This document shows, one piece after another, positions 8,533-17,079 of a stretch of DNA of 64,000 bases (the stretch's first letter is position 1; every line of letters starts with the position of its first letter). Made by a program: the position numbers and the translations under genes. The notes below the pieces were generated by a model. It made no database searches and was not told the DNA's origin. It saw only the letters and a list, made by a program, of their open reading frames with translations. This DNA comes from Hyphomicrobiales bacterium. Lineage in GTDB: Bacteria > Pseudomonadota > Alphaproteobacteria > Rhizobiales > Rhodobiaceae. The stretch covers positions 673,118 through 737,117 of the forward strand of contig PKTR01000001.1 of assembly GCA_002869065.1 (NCBI GenBank), read 5' to 3'.

Positions 8533-8673
8533 TCGTTTCCCCCTCACGGAACCGGTTTCGGCTTACCGCCATTTTTTCCGGTCGTTTGTTCTCATATGTT
8601 AAAACACTGATATATTATGTCGCAGGACGCAAGCCCCAAGACCAAATTTATCGCCAAACGAGGAACGCCAGTC

Positions 8674-9402
8674 ATGAAATTACCAACGCTCGCCGCCCTC
8701 GTGTTCGGCTCCGCCATACTAGCGGCGGCTCCCGCCCATAGCGGTGAAACCGGTGACTTTCTCGATGGCATCGAAGCCGCTTTCGCCAGCTACCGGGAAG
8801 CCGCAAGCTATCTGAGGACCGGCAACGTCGATCTCGCCGCCCTGCAGCTGGAGGACATGGCCGAGACCTGGTCGGCGCTGCGCGAACGATTCGAAAAGAC
8901 CCCGCCGGAGAGCTTCGTGGACAATCCGCTTTTCGCATCGACAATCGCTGATACCGGCACGGCGATCAAGGCCGCACTGAACGCCATCGACACCGACGAC
9001 GCCAAAGCGGCGGCGAAAGCACTCGCCCCCATTCCGACGTCGATCGGAGGCATGCGTCGCGCCAGCGGTTTTTATCGCATGGGCGACTGCATCGCCGACG
9101 CTGGAAAGGCGATGGACGCGTTGTTCGTGCACAAGACGACACCGCCCGACCTGACCGATCGCACCGTCGCGGCCGACGTCATCGCCAAGGGTGCCGTCTA
9201 CGCCTATGTGCTGAAAAAATGCGACGCGATGGCGCCGCAAGCGATGCGCGGCAATGACGAGTTCCGCCGCCTGTTCGATGGTGCCGACGCCAGCCTGGCG
9301 CGCATCCCCGAAGCCGCGAACACCGAAAACGGCAACCTTCTCTACAGGCTGCTGATCGAGCTGAAATCCTTCGATCGACTGATCTTCTTCCGCTTCGGCT
9401 GA
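8674..9402 (+). CDS. Unknown exported helical protein inside the sox locus
   Basis: I do not recognise a family. The 242-residue product starts at an ATG behind AGGAACG and has a clear Sec signal (KLPTLAALVFGSAILAAAPAHS, residues 2-23). The mature part looks almost wholly alpha-helical, with patterns such as LQLEDMAETWSALRERF that recall four-helix-bundle proteins like cytochrome c'. However, there is no CXXCH heme motif. Only two cysteines remain in the mature part (C139, C183), a possible disulfide pair. It is divergent from soxW and converges on soxV, with a good terminator, so it has its own promoter in the soxW gap. A role with SoxV/SoxW in the periplasm is inference. Confidence 0.8.
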   Translation: MKLPTLAALVFGSAILAAAPAHSGETGDFLDGIEAAFASYREAASYLRTGNVDLAALQLEDMAETWSALRERFEKTPPESFVDNPLFASTIADTGTAIKAALNAIDTDDAKAAAKALAPIPTSIGGMRRASGFYRMGDCIADAGKAMDALFVHKTTPPDLTDRTVAADVIAKGAVYAYVLKKCDAMAPQAMRGNDEFRRLFDGADASLARIPEAANTENGNLLYRLLIELKSFDRLIFFRFG

Positions 9403-9458
9403 GACACCGCTCGCACGGGCGTAGCGGGAAGCCCGATCAAGCTGCGCCAGCCCAACGA

Positions 9459-9487
9459 AAAACCGGCCCCCATAGGAGGCCGGTTTT
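9459..9487 (+). terminator. Terminator after the exported sox-locus protein
   Basis: A 10-bp stem (AAAACCGGCC / GGCCGGTTTT) is followed by GTTGTTT on the plus strand. It lies between two convergent genes and can also serve soxV from the other side. Confidence 0.75.
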
Positions 9488-9512
9488 GTTGTTTCAGGCC
9501 TGTTCGGACGGA

Positions 9513-10292
9513 CTATTCGCCGCCGAAGATCCCGAGCATCTTTTCTTCGAACTGCTGAATCCCCGGGAAGGTCTCCAGCATCCAGGCACCTGCCTCGGCG
9601 CTCCACTGGAAGAAATCGCCGGTGAGGAACAGGATGCCGACGATGATCAGGAAGGCGCCGACGACCTTCTCGATGATTCCCATATGCCGGCGCAGACCCT
9701 TCATCATGCCGAGGAAGTAGTTGGTGAACCAACCCGACAGGATGAACGGAATACCGAGGCCCGCCGAGAACAGCGCAAGTAACAGCACCCCTTCCCAGAC
9801 AGAATCCTTCGTTGCGGCCAGGTTGAGGATCGTCGCCAGAACCGGACCGACGCAGGGCGACCAGGCGAAACCGAAGGCGAGACCGACGAGATAGGCACCG
9901 ACATAGGTCGCCTGCCCCGTATTGACGTTGAGGCGCGCTTCCTTGGCGAGAAACCCGATGCGGAAAATGCCGAGGAAGTGCAGGCCCATCACGATGATGA
10001 TGATGCCGGCGATCATCTCGAACATGCCGCGATAGGCCTGAATCATCTGGCCGAGCGCGGTGGCCGTCGCCCCCATCAGCGTGAAGATCGTCGAGAAACC
10101 GAGCACGAAAAGGAGCACCGAAAGGAACACCTTCTTGCGCGAAACCTTGACGTCCTCGTTGGTCGTCAGCTCGTCGAGCGACACACCCGCGACGTAACAC
10201 AGATACAGCGGCACAATCGGCAGAACACAGGGCGACACGAAGGCGATCAGACCGCCGAAAAATGCCCCGAGATAGCTGACGTCAAATCCCAT
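9513..10292 (-). CDS. soxV: CcdA-type thiol-disulfide membrane transporter SoxV
   Basis: Six-helix inner-membrane protein of the CcdA/DsbD family that carries electrons from cytoplasmic thioredoxin to periplasmic thioredoxins. The two redox cysteines sit in FVSPCVLP (helix 1) and WSPCVGPVL (helix 4). The ATG at 10292 follows AAGGAAC. Its position, divergent from soxS in the sox locus, marks it as SoxV serving SoxW/SoxYZ rather than the general cytochrome c maturation CcdA, though it could do both. Length is 259 residues, slightly longer than a minimal CcdA. Confidence 0.9.
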   Translation of the reverse strand: MGFDVSYLGAFFGGLIAFVSPCVLPIVPLYLCYVAGVSLDELTTNEDVKVSRKKVFLSVLLFVLGFSTIFTLMGATATALGQMIQAYRGMFEMIAGIIIIVMGLHFLGIFRIGFLAKEARLNVNTGQATYVGAYLVGLAFGFAWSPCVGPVLATILNLAATKDSVWEGVLLLALFSAGLGIPFILSGWFTNYFLGMMKGLRRHMGIIEKVVGAFLIIVGILFLTGDFFQWSAEAGAWMLETFPGIQQFEEKMLGIFGGE

Positions 10293-10436
10293 TCCGTCGT
10301 TCCTTTTGCACTTGGCCTCGTCCGGACGATACCGATCGCGGCCCCCTCCCCAGGGTGCGTTTCTCGCATTTCATAACCTGTTCGGCTATAGCATGACACT
10401 ACTTTTGGATAGCAATGACGTGAGCGAGCCTCGCCG

Positions 10437-10811
10437 ATGATACGACACCTGATTGCCGCAGCGATGATGGTTTCAGCGCTCGCCCTGCCGGCCCGCGCAG
10501 CAGAGCTCGTCATGTTTGAGCGCGACGGATGCTGGTGGTGCAAACGCTGGCATCAGGACATCGGCCCGATCTACCCGAAAACCAGGGAAAGCTGCATCGC
10601 GCCGCTGCGCCGCGTCGACATCACCCAGCCGATGCCCGGGGACCTTTCCGGAATCGCCCATGGCGGCCTGACCCCAACCTTCGTCCTGGTCGACGAAGGG
10701 CGCGAGGTTGGCCGGATTCGCGGCTACCCCGGCGATGAGTTCTTCTGGTTCCTGCTCGGCGAATTGCTCGAGAAACTCGACCCGGCAACGTTAGCCAAGA
10801 AGGCGTGTTGA
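10437..10811 (+). CDS. soxS: Periplasmic thioredoxin-like SoxS
   Basis: A 124-residue protein with an N-terminal signal (about 1-21) and thioredoxin-like active site CWWC (C32-C35) in RDGCWWCKRWH, which is diagnostic for SoxS. SoxS is known to keep SoxY active by reducing its cysteine. Neighbours fit: soxV is divergent (144-bp gap) and soxR lies downstream on the same strand. It ends in an extra Cys at the very C-terminus. Confidence 0.88.
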   Translation: MIRHLIAAAMMVSALALPARAAELVMFERDGCWWCKRWHQDIGPIYPKTRESCIAPLRRVDITQPMPGDLSGIAHGGLTPTFVLVDEGREVGRIRGYPGDEFFWFLLGELLEKLDPATLAKKAC

Positions 10812-10833
10812 CGGTTGATTCTGTAACCGTTGC

Positions 10834-10848
10834 GGCAGTATGACTGCC
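10834..10848 (+). other. Small hairpin after soxS
   Basis: A perfect 6-bp stem (GGCAGT / ACTGCC, loop ATG) lies in the 222-bp gap between soxS and soxR. There is no T-run, so it is not a clear terminator. Nothing else is seen in this gap apart from the soxR ribosome site. Confidence 0.3.
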
Positions 10849-11033
10849 TCAGGCTGACCCGGGTTCTCCCAAACCGGCGTCGCCTGAAAACCCCATTGCC
10901 GCCGCCCACCATTTCGCGGTGGCCATGAAAAAGAGTAAAGTGACAGCCGATTGCCGTCCGTGCCGATCGGTTGGTCTTTTTTGAAGAGGCTGCACCACCC
11001 GGCGTGGCCTGCCTTTTGTTTTGGAGAAGAACC

Positions 11034-11381
11034 GTGACCGAAACCGCGCTCAAAGAGCAGGTCATTACGCCGAAACTGCGCCGCATCATGACGAATGCGC
11101 GCGAGGCAACGGACTTCCTGAAAGCGCTTTCTCACGAGAGCCGCCTTCTGATTCTCTGCTTCCTCGCCGACGGCGAAAAATCGGTGACGGAACTGGAAGA
11201 AATCCTCGAACTGCGCCAGCCGACGGTGTCGCAGCAGCTCGCTCGCCTGCGCATGGACCGGCTGGTCACGACGCGGCGCGAGGGCAAGACGATTTATTAC
11301 AGCCTTGCCGGCGACGAAACGCGGACAATTATCAACGCGATCTACGAAGTGTTCTGCTGCACCGAGGACCTGAGCCGCTAA
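11034..11381 (+). CDS. soxR: ArsR-family regulator SoxR
   Basis: A 115-residue winged-helix repressor. The recognition helix region reads LRQPTVSQQLARLR, followed by the wing REGKTIYYSL. I choose the GTG at 11034 because GGAGAAG stands just before it; the longer frame has no start signal and adds unrelated residues. Two cysteine positions, C42 (in LLILCFL) and C108/C109 (in VFCC), match the pair used by SqrR/BigR-type persulfide sensors, so it probably senses reactive sulfur and derepresses sox genes. A palindrome in the soxW-soxX gap is its likely operator. Confidence 0.9.
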   Translation: MTETALKEQVITPKLRRIMTNAREATDFLKALSHESRLLILCFLADGEKSVTELEEILELRQPTVSQQLARLRMDRLVTTRREGKTIYYSLAGDETRTIINAIYEVFCCTEDLSR

Positions 11382-11399
11382 AACGAAGGCAAAAACCGC

Positions 11400-12242
11400 C
11401 TATTCCGGCATGCCGAGAATACGCCGGGCGTCTGCCCCTTTGGCCGCCGTCAACCCGATCGTCTCGCGCGACTGCGCCGCCAGCGACACCAGCGCCGCGT
11501 TGTCCGCGGCCACCGACCCATCCGCCAGCCAGAGATTGTTCTCGAAGCCGACGCGGACATTGCCGCCAAGCGAGAGTGCGGCTGCGGCGACCGTGGATTC
11601 GGCTTGTCCGAAGGCGCACACCATCCAGCTCAGCCGCTCGCCTTCCGGCATTTCGTGCAGAACTTCAAGAAACGGCCGCAGTTCATTCGGATCACTCTGA
11701 AAGTCTTTTGAATACCGGCCGAGCACAAAGAGCGTAGACCAACGGTCTCCCGGAATGATCCCGCGCCGGCTCAGCTCGGCGAAGCGGCGCAGATCCTGAT
11801 CCGAATAAAGGATGTACTGCGCCGCGATCTTTTCGTCATGACACCATGCGAGAAACGCCGCGCCATCCTTTTCCGCCGCCGTATCATCCTGCGGAAAAAG
11901 CTCACGTACCGCGACGCTGAACGCTTCCGGCTTCACCGCGCGGACGACCGCCATCTGCTCTGGCGGCTGATAGCGACCGACCGCTTCGGTCGTGATCTGA
12001 ACGACGAAATCGGGCGAGGTCTCGCGCCGAACAGCGGCCGTCGCTTCTTCATAGAGGCCGGCATCGAGGATGTGCGTGCCATCCGGCGCGCGGACGTGGA
12101 GATGGATCGCCCCTGCTCCCGCCTCCTCGCATGCGCGCGCGGTCGCGCCAAGCGCCGCCGCCGTCATCGGCAAGGCCGGGTGATCTGCCGTCGTGCGCCG
12201 CGCCCCGTTCGGCGCGACCATGATGAGTGCCTGCTCCATCAT
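11400..12242 (-). CDS. Beta-keto acid cleavage enzyme (BKACE, DUF849)
   Basis: Zn-dependent enzyme family that condenses a beta-keto acid with acetyl-CoA to give acetoacetate and a new acyl-CoA; the founding member is Kce of lysine fermentation. The zinc-binding segment IHLHVR (about residue 46) and the N-terminal IMVAPNGARRT are characteristic, and the length (280) is normal. The start is set at the ATG at 12242, five bases after AGGA; GTG 12245 and ATG 12239 are alternatives. It follows the aminotransferase stop by only 7 bases, so the two are surely co-transcribed. The acyl specificity cannot be read. Confidence 0.88.
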   Translation of the reverse strand: MMEQALIMVAPNGARRTTADHPALPMTAAALGATARACEEAGAGAIHLHVRAPDGTHILDAGLYEEATAAVRRETSPDFVVQITTEAVGRYQPPEQMAVVRAVKPEAFSVAVRELFPQDDTAAEKDGAAFLAWCHDEKIAAQYILYSDQDLRRFAELSRRGIIPGDRWSTLFVLGRYSKDFQSDPNELRPFLEVLHEMPEGERLSWMVCAFGQAESTVAAAALSLGGNVRVGFENNLWLADGSVAADNAALVSLAAQSRETIGLTAAKGADARRILGMPE

Positions 12243-12249
12243 CACAGTC

Positions 12250-13587
12250 CTAGGCGCTCAGAACGCTGTCGACGGCCTTGCCGAGCCGGTCGACGATCTC
12301 GCCGACATGGTCGTCGTCGATAATGAACGGTGGCGCGAGCAGGATATGATCGCCGGTGCGCCCGTCGACCGTGCCGCCCATCGGATAGCACATCAGACCG
12401 TTGGCCATGGCCGCCGCCTTGATGCGTCCGTTGACCTTTTCGGCCGGATCGAACGGCTCCTTGCTGCCCCGGTCGGCAACGATCTCAAGGCCGAGGAACA
12501 GGCCCCGTCCGCGGATATCGCCGATATTGGGATGATTGCCGAAGCGCGCGGTGAGTGCTTCCTTCAGCTTCGCCCCTTTGTCGCGAACATTCGCCAGCAG
12601 GTTGCGGTTCTCGATCGCATCGAGCACGGCAACCGCGCCGGCCGACGCCGTCGGATGGCCAAGATAGGTATGGCCATGCTGGAAAAACCCAGACCCCTGC
12701 TCGATCGCGTCATAAATCGTCGCCGAGCAGAGCATCGCCGAAATCGGCTGATAGCCGGCGCCGAGCCCTTTTGCGATGGTGATGATATCCGGGCGGACAT
12801 TGTCCTGCTCGCACGCGAACAGCGTCCCCGTGCGCCCCATGCCGCACATGATCTCGTCAAGAATCAGCAGCACGCCGTACTTGTCGCAAATCTCGCGAAT
12901 ACGGGTGTAGTACCCCTCGACCGCGGGCACCGCGCCCATCGTCGCGCCGACAACCGGCTCGGCAATGAAGGCGGCAACCGTATCCGGTCCGAGTTCCAGG
13001 ATCTTCGCCTCAAGCTCGTCGGCGACCCTGCGGCCGTATTCCGCGTTGCTCTCGCCCGCCTCTTTCCAACGATAGGCGTGACACGGCGCGATGTGATGCA
13101 TCGCCGGCACCAGCAGCGGCTCGAACGGCGTACGGCGCCAGCGATTGCCGCCGGCCGACAATGCGCCGAGCGTATTGCCGTGATAGCTCTGCCAGCGGGC
13201 AATCACCTGCGACCGCTTCGGCTGACCGATTTCGAGGAAATACTGGCGGGCAAGCTTGATCGCCGATTCCACCACTTCCGACCCGCCCGACAGGATGTAG
13301 ACCCGGTCGATGCCTTCCGGCGCCTTGTCGACAAGCTTGTCGGCAAGCGTCTCGGCGGCATCGGTGGTGAAGAACGAGGAATGCGCGTATGGCAGCTTGT
13401 CGAGCTGATCCTTGATCGCGTCGACCACCGACTTGTCGGAATGACCAAGGCAGGAAACCGCGGCTCCGCCGCACGCGTCCAGATAACGCCTGCCCTCGCT
13501 GTCGATCACCCACACGCCGTCACCCGCGACGGCGGTCGGAAGTGCGGCCTTGCCGCGCGGAAAGACGTGGCTTTTTGCCCGTGTCAT
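12250..13587 (-). CDS. Class III PLP-dependent aminotransferase
   Basis: Fold-type I omega-aminotransferase, 445 residues. The PLP lysine is K273 in IAKGLGAGYQP, the PLP-binding Asp is D244 in LILDEIMCG, and the phosphate-binding GGSEVVESAIKLAR and HGHTYLGHP are also typical. Such enzymes act on beta- or omega-amino acids or taurine-like compounds. The ATG at 13587 follows AGGGG; a longer frame would run into the neighbouring gene. It pairs with the BKACE downstream, so its keto product may be that enzyme's substrate (inference). Confidence 0.9.
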   Translation of the reverse strand: MTRAKSHVFPRGKAALPTAVAGDGVWVIDSEGRRYLDACGGAAVSCLGHSDKSVVDAIKDQLDKLPYAHSSFFTTDAAETLADKLVDKAPEGIDRVYILSGGSEVVESAIKLARQYFLEIGQPKRSQVIARWQSYHGNTLGALSAGGNRWRRTPFEPLLVPAMHHIAPCHAYRWKEAGESNAEYGRRVADELEAKILELGPDTVAAFIAEPVVGATMGAVPAVEGYYTRIREICDKYGVLLILDEIMCGMGRTGTLFACEQDNVRPDIITIAKGLGAGYQPISAMLCSATIYDAIEQGSGFFQHGHTYLGHPTASAGAVAVLDAIENRNLLANVRDKGAKLKEALTARFGNHPNIGDIRGRGLFLGLEIVADRGSKEPFDPAEKVNGRIKAAAMANGLMCYPMGGTVDGRTGDHILLAPPFIIDDDHVGEIVDRLGKAVDSVLSA

Positions 13588-13675
13588 GATGTGCCCCTGC
13601 TGTCGACAAGCAAAACGGCGACCCCCGGGGCCGCCGCCGAATGCGCATTCCACCCCGTTTGCGGCTAATTGATGG

Positions 13676-14104
13676 TCAATCCCGGACGACCAGAACCGAT
13701 TGTTTCGCGTGCCGCACCACGCGCGCCGCATTGGGACCGAGCAGATAGTCCTGCAGCTCCGGCCGATGCGAGCCGACGACAATCAGATCGCAATTGGTCT
13801 TGTCGGCGACGTGGATGATTTCCTCGTAGATCGTGCCGTGCCCGACATGAACCTTGACCGGCACGCTTTTGTCGACGTGGGACGCCACGAACGACTTCAG
13901 CTTCTCCGCCGCGTCGACGAGCGCCTGTTTCTCGAAGTCCTTCGGAAAATAGTTGCCGACGATCGACATGCCGAAATCCGGCACGACCGTCACCGCGTGA
14001 AGAGACGCGCCCATGCTTTTCGCCATGCTGGCCGCCACCGGCAGCGCCTTGGTCCATGAGCTTTCGTGATTGAGGTCGATAGAGACGAGAATGTTCTTGT
14101 ACAT
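13676..14104 (-). CDS. Universal stress protein (UspA family)
   Basis: Small cytoplasmic nucleotide-binding protein (142 residues) opening with YKNILVSIDL and ending with the loop VVGSHRPELQDYLLGPNAAR before VLVVRD. The ATP loop is the usual G-x(n)-LLG form. The gene follows the TRAP permease by 12 bases. A Usp encoded with a TRAP transporter is known from the ectoine system (TeaD), where it modulates transport; a similar role is likely here. Confidence 0.88.
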   Translation of the reverse strand: MYKNILVSIDLNHESSWTKALPVAASMAKSMGASLHAVTVVPDFGMSIVGNYFPKDFEKQALVDAAEKLKSFVASHVDKSVPVKVHVGHGTIYEEIIHVADKTNCDLIVVGSHRPELQDYLLGPNAARVVRHAKQSVLVVRD

Positions 14105-14116
14105 GAGCTTCCCTCC

Positions 14117-16909
14117 CTAGGCCGCAGCCGTTTGCCGCCGTGTGGTGCCGGCCCGCGAGCGCTGCAGCCAAACCACAAGCGCAAGCACGAGCAGCGCCGG
14201 GATGAACATAAGATATTTGGTTGGCTGGCTGACCGGCTTCAAGACCTTCAGCACCTGCTGGTCCCAGTCGAGTCCGGCTTCCTTGGCCGCCGAATTGAAG
14301 GCAGCGTCGTCGATCAGGATCTTGTCGCCATCGGTGCGCAGCGTGAGGCCCGCCTTCTCGATACGTTCCTCACCCGTCGCCAGGCTGGTATCGACGGGCA
14401 GCACCGCGACGAACTCGATCGGGTCGCCGACATCGTTGAGGCCGCTGACCCGCAATCTCAGCTTCTCGCCCTCGGGAACACCAGCCGCCGCTTCCGTGAT
14501 CATCGCCGGCGCAACCTCCTCAAACGGTGGCGCCATCATGTCCATCCAGAAGCCCGGACGGAACAGCGTGAAGGCAACGAGCAGCAAGGCGATGGATTCC
14601 CAGATCCGGTTCTTCGTCAGGAACCAGCCCTGCGTCGCGGCGGCGAACAATAACATCGCCACCGTCGCGACGATGAAGATGCCAATCCCCTGCACGATGC
14701 TGACATTGATCAGCAGCAGATCGGTGTTGAAGATGAACAGGAACGGCAGCGCGGCCGTACGCAGCGAATAGAAGAACGCCACGAAGCCGGTGCGGATCGG
14801 GTCGCCGCCCGAAACAGCGGCCGCCGCAAAGGATGCCAGCCCCACCGGTGGCGTCACGTCCGCCATGATGCCGAAATAGAACACGAAGAGATGCACCGCG
14901 ATCAGCGGCACTATGAGCCCGTTCTGCTGGCCGAGCGTGACGATGACCGGCGCGAGCAGCGCCGAGACGACGATGTAGTTCGCCGTCGTCGGCAGACCCA
15001 TGCCAAGGATCAGCGACAGGATCGCGGTCAGGAACAGGATGGCGAGGATATTGCCACCCGAAAGCACCTCGACAACTTCGGCAAGCGCCGAGCCGACGCC
15101 GGTCTGGCTGACCGCGCCGACGATGACGCCGGCGGTCGCGGTCGCGATGCCGATGCCGATCATGTTGCGCGCGCCCGAAATGAGCCCGTTGAAAAGATCG
15201 GTGAAACCGCCGCCGAACTCCGTGCCGAGATCGCCGCTCTTGCGGAACATCGCCATCAACGGTCGCTGCGTCAGCAGGATCACGATCATGAACGCCGTCG
15301 CCCAGAAGGCGGAAAGGCCGGGCGACAGACGGTCGACCATCAGCGCCCAGATCAGCACGATCACCGGCAGGAGATAATGCAGGCCGGCACGGGTCGTCGG
15401 ACCCGGCTCGGGCAAGGTCAGGATCGGCGCGTTCGGATCGTCGAGCTCGAGCGGCGGCTGCTTCGACGCCACATAGAGCAGAGCGAGATAGACCGCGAAC
15501 AACAGCGCGAAAACGATGTAGCCGGCGGTATCCGGGAACGCGGTCCGGATCCAGCCCATACCGTAGTAGACGCCGAACGACAGCACGCTGACCACCACGA
15601 TGCCGAACACGAACCCGACCAGGCGCTGCACCCAGGGCTTCGGCGCGACCGCGCGCGGCAACCCTTCCATCCCGGCCTTCGAGGCCTCCAGATGGACGAT
15701 ATAGACCAGCGCGATATAGGAGATCAGCGCCGGCAAGAACGCGTGTTTGACGACGTCGAAATACGGAATGCCGACATATTCCACCATCAGGAACGCGGCA
15801 GCACCCATCACCGGCGGCATGATCTGACCATTGACCGAGGATGCGACCTCGACGGCACCGGCCTTTTCCGCCGAAAAACCGACTCGCTTCATCAGCGGAA
15901 TGGTGAATGTGCCGGTCGTCACCACATTGGCGATCGACGAGCCGGAAATGAGCCCGGTCGCGCCCGACGACACCACGGCGGCCTTCGCCGGTCCGCCTTT
16001 CATGTGTCCCATGAACGCGAAGGCCACCTTGATGAAATAGTTGCCAGCACCGGCGGTATCGAGCAACGCGCCGAACAGAACGAACAGGAAGACGAAGCTT
16101 GTCGACACGCCAAGCGCGATGCCGAACACGCCTTCCGTCGTAACCCAGTGGTGGTTGATCACCTCGCTCAGGCTGTTGCCTTTGTGCGCGATAATGCTCG
16201 GCATGTAGGGCCCGAGGAAAGTGTAGACCAGGAACGCGGTGGCCACGACCATCAGCGCCGGGCCGAGCGAGCGCCGCGTCGCTTCCAGCAGAATCATGAT
16301 GCCGACGACACCGACAATGAGGTCCTGCATGATCGGCGCGCCGGGACGTTCGGCAAGCGCCTCGTAGAAGGTGAAGAGATAGGCCGCGCAAAAGGCACCG
16401 ACGATGGCAAGCGCCCATTCCCAGGGCGGAATGCTGCGATGGGGCGAGCCGAGCAGAATCGCCGCGATGAGGCCAACCACCGGGATGGCGATTATCCAGA
16501 CGGGAAGGCTTCCTTCGGCACCAACGCCGAACAGGATGCCGAGCACAATCGGAACGCCGATACCCAGCGCAAGCTGCACCGGGGTGCGCGCGGCCGGATA
16601 GGCGAGAAATGCGAGAAAGACTGCGAAGGCCAGATGAATGGAGCGCGCCTCGGTGTCGTTGAAGACGCCGATGCCGACCATGAACGGGAGCGGCGAGGCA
16701 AACCAGAGCTGGAACAGCGACCAGGCGAGCGCGACAGCGAGAATAAGCTTTCCGGTCAGGCCCGGCGGGGTGCGTGCACCAGTATCAGCGGATGCGACGA
16801 TGTCGTCGAGCTCGTTCTGACTCAAACCGCCGTGGCCGGAGCCTTCCATTTCAACGCGCGCGGCCTGTTGCTGAATGCTGTCGTCGCGATTGTCGTCACC
16901 ATTCGCCAT
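14117..16909 (-). CDS. TRAP transporter fused 4TM-12TM permease (TAXI type)
   Basis: Inner-membrane permease in which the small (DctQ-like) and large (DctM-like) subunits are one 930-residue chain, usual for TAXI systems. After a polar start there is the first helix set, then the DctM-like core with GLISGSSIANVVTTGTFTIP and GMGLPTTANYIV. A soluble DUF3394-like domain follows near residues 790-890, and a last helix ends the protein. The ATG follows GGGGAGGGC. It sits between the TAXI binding protein and the Usp gene in one operon. Two long open frames on the other strands here are shadows. Confidence 0.94.
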   Translation of the reverse strand: MANGDDNRDDSIQQQAARVEMEGSGHGGLSQNELDDIVASADTGARTPPGLTGKLILAVALAWSLFQLWFASPLPFMVGIGVFNDTEARSIHLAFAVFLAFLAYPAARTPVQLALGIGVPIVLGILFGVGAEGSLPVWIIAIPVVGLIAAILLGSPHRSIPPWEWALAIVGAFCAAYLFTFYEALAERPGAPIMQDLIVGVVGIMILLEATRRSLGPALMVVATAFLVYTFLGPYMPSIIAHKGNSLSEVINHHWVTTEGVFGIALGVSTSFVFLFVLFGALLDTAGAGNYFIKVAFAFMGHMKGGPAKAAVVSSGATGLISGSSIANVVTTGTFTIPLMKRVGFSAEKAGAVEVASSVNGQIMPPVMGAAAFLMVEYVGIPYFDVVKHAFLPALISYIALVYIVHLEASKAGMEGLPRAVAPKPWVQRLVGFVFGIVVVSVLSFGVYYGMGWIRTAFPDTAGYIVFALLFAVYLALLYVASKQPPLELDDPNAPILTLPEPGPTTRAGLHYLLPVIVLIWALMVDRLSPGLSAFWATAFMIVILLTQRPLMAMFRKSGDLGTEFGGGFTDLFNGLISGARNMIGIGIATATAGVIVGAVSQTGVGSALAEVVEVLSGGNILAILFLTAILSLILGMGLPTTANYIVVSALLAPVIVTLGQQNGLIVPLIAVHLFVFYFGIMADVTPPVGLASFAAAAVSGGDPIRTGFVAFFYSLRTAALPFLFIFNTDLLLINVSIVQGIGIFIVATVAMLLFAAATQGWFLTKNRIWESIALLLVAFTLFRPGFWMDMMAPPFEEVAPAMITEAAAGVPEGEKLRLRVSGLNDVGDPIEFVAVLPVDTSLATGEERIEKAGLTLRTDGDKILIDDAAFNSAAKEAGLDWDQQVLKVLKPVSQPTKYLMFIPALLVLALVVWLQRSRAGTTRRQTAAA

Positions 16910-17040
16910 TTTGCCCTCCCCGGCAAAACCCGTTGCCCGCGATCCGTACCGTCCTGTTCCCCAACGTAGACGGAAGGATCACTGAAGTCCCAATGCGTGT
17001 GCGGAAGCTTCCGCGAAAGTCAAAACTGGAAAGAAGAAAG

Positions 17041-17067
17041 GACGGGCGGAGCAACGCCCCGCCCGTC
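17041..17067 (-). terminator. Hairpin between TAXI binding-protein gene and permease gene
   Basis: A 9-bp stem (GACGGGCGG / CCGCCCGTC) is followed on the minus strand by CTTTCTTCTTTCC. It lies between the binding protein and the permease. A partial terminator at this place commonly keeps binding protein in excess. Confidence 0.6.
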
Positions 17068-17079
17068 GAAGGGAAGGAC

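Noticed and set aside
8719-10200. A 493-codon minus-strand frame spanning the unknown exported gene and soxV
   Set aside because: It is out of frame with soxV and antisense to the exported protein, whose signal peptide, ribosome site and terminator are convincing.
9513-10292. Assignment as the general cytochrome c biogenesis protein ccdA
   Set aside because: The protein family is the same, but the soxS-divergent position makes the Sox-specific role (soxV) the better call.
13588-13782. An N-terminal extension of the class III aminotransferase
   Set aside because: It would overlap the usp gene, has no family match, and the ATG at 13587 has a good ribosome site.
14520-16418. A 632-codon minus-strand frame in a second register
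   Set aside because: Out-of-frame shadow of the TRAP permease, Arg/Gly/His-rich, with no membrane pattern or family.
14891-16969. A 692-codon open frame on the plus strand
   Set aside because: It lies fully opposite the TRAP permease, is made of His/Arg/Asp/Gln-rich text without domains, and arises from GC-rich third positions of the real gene.
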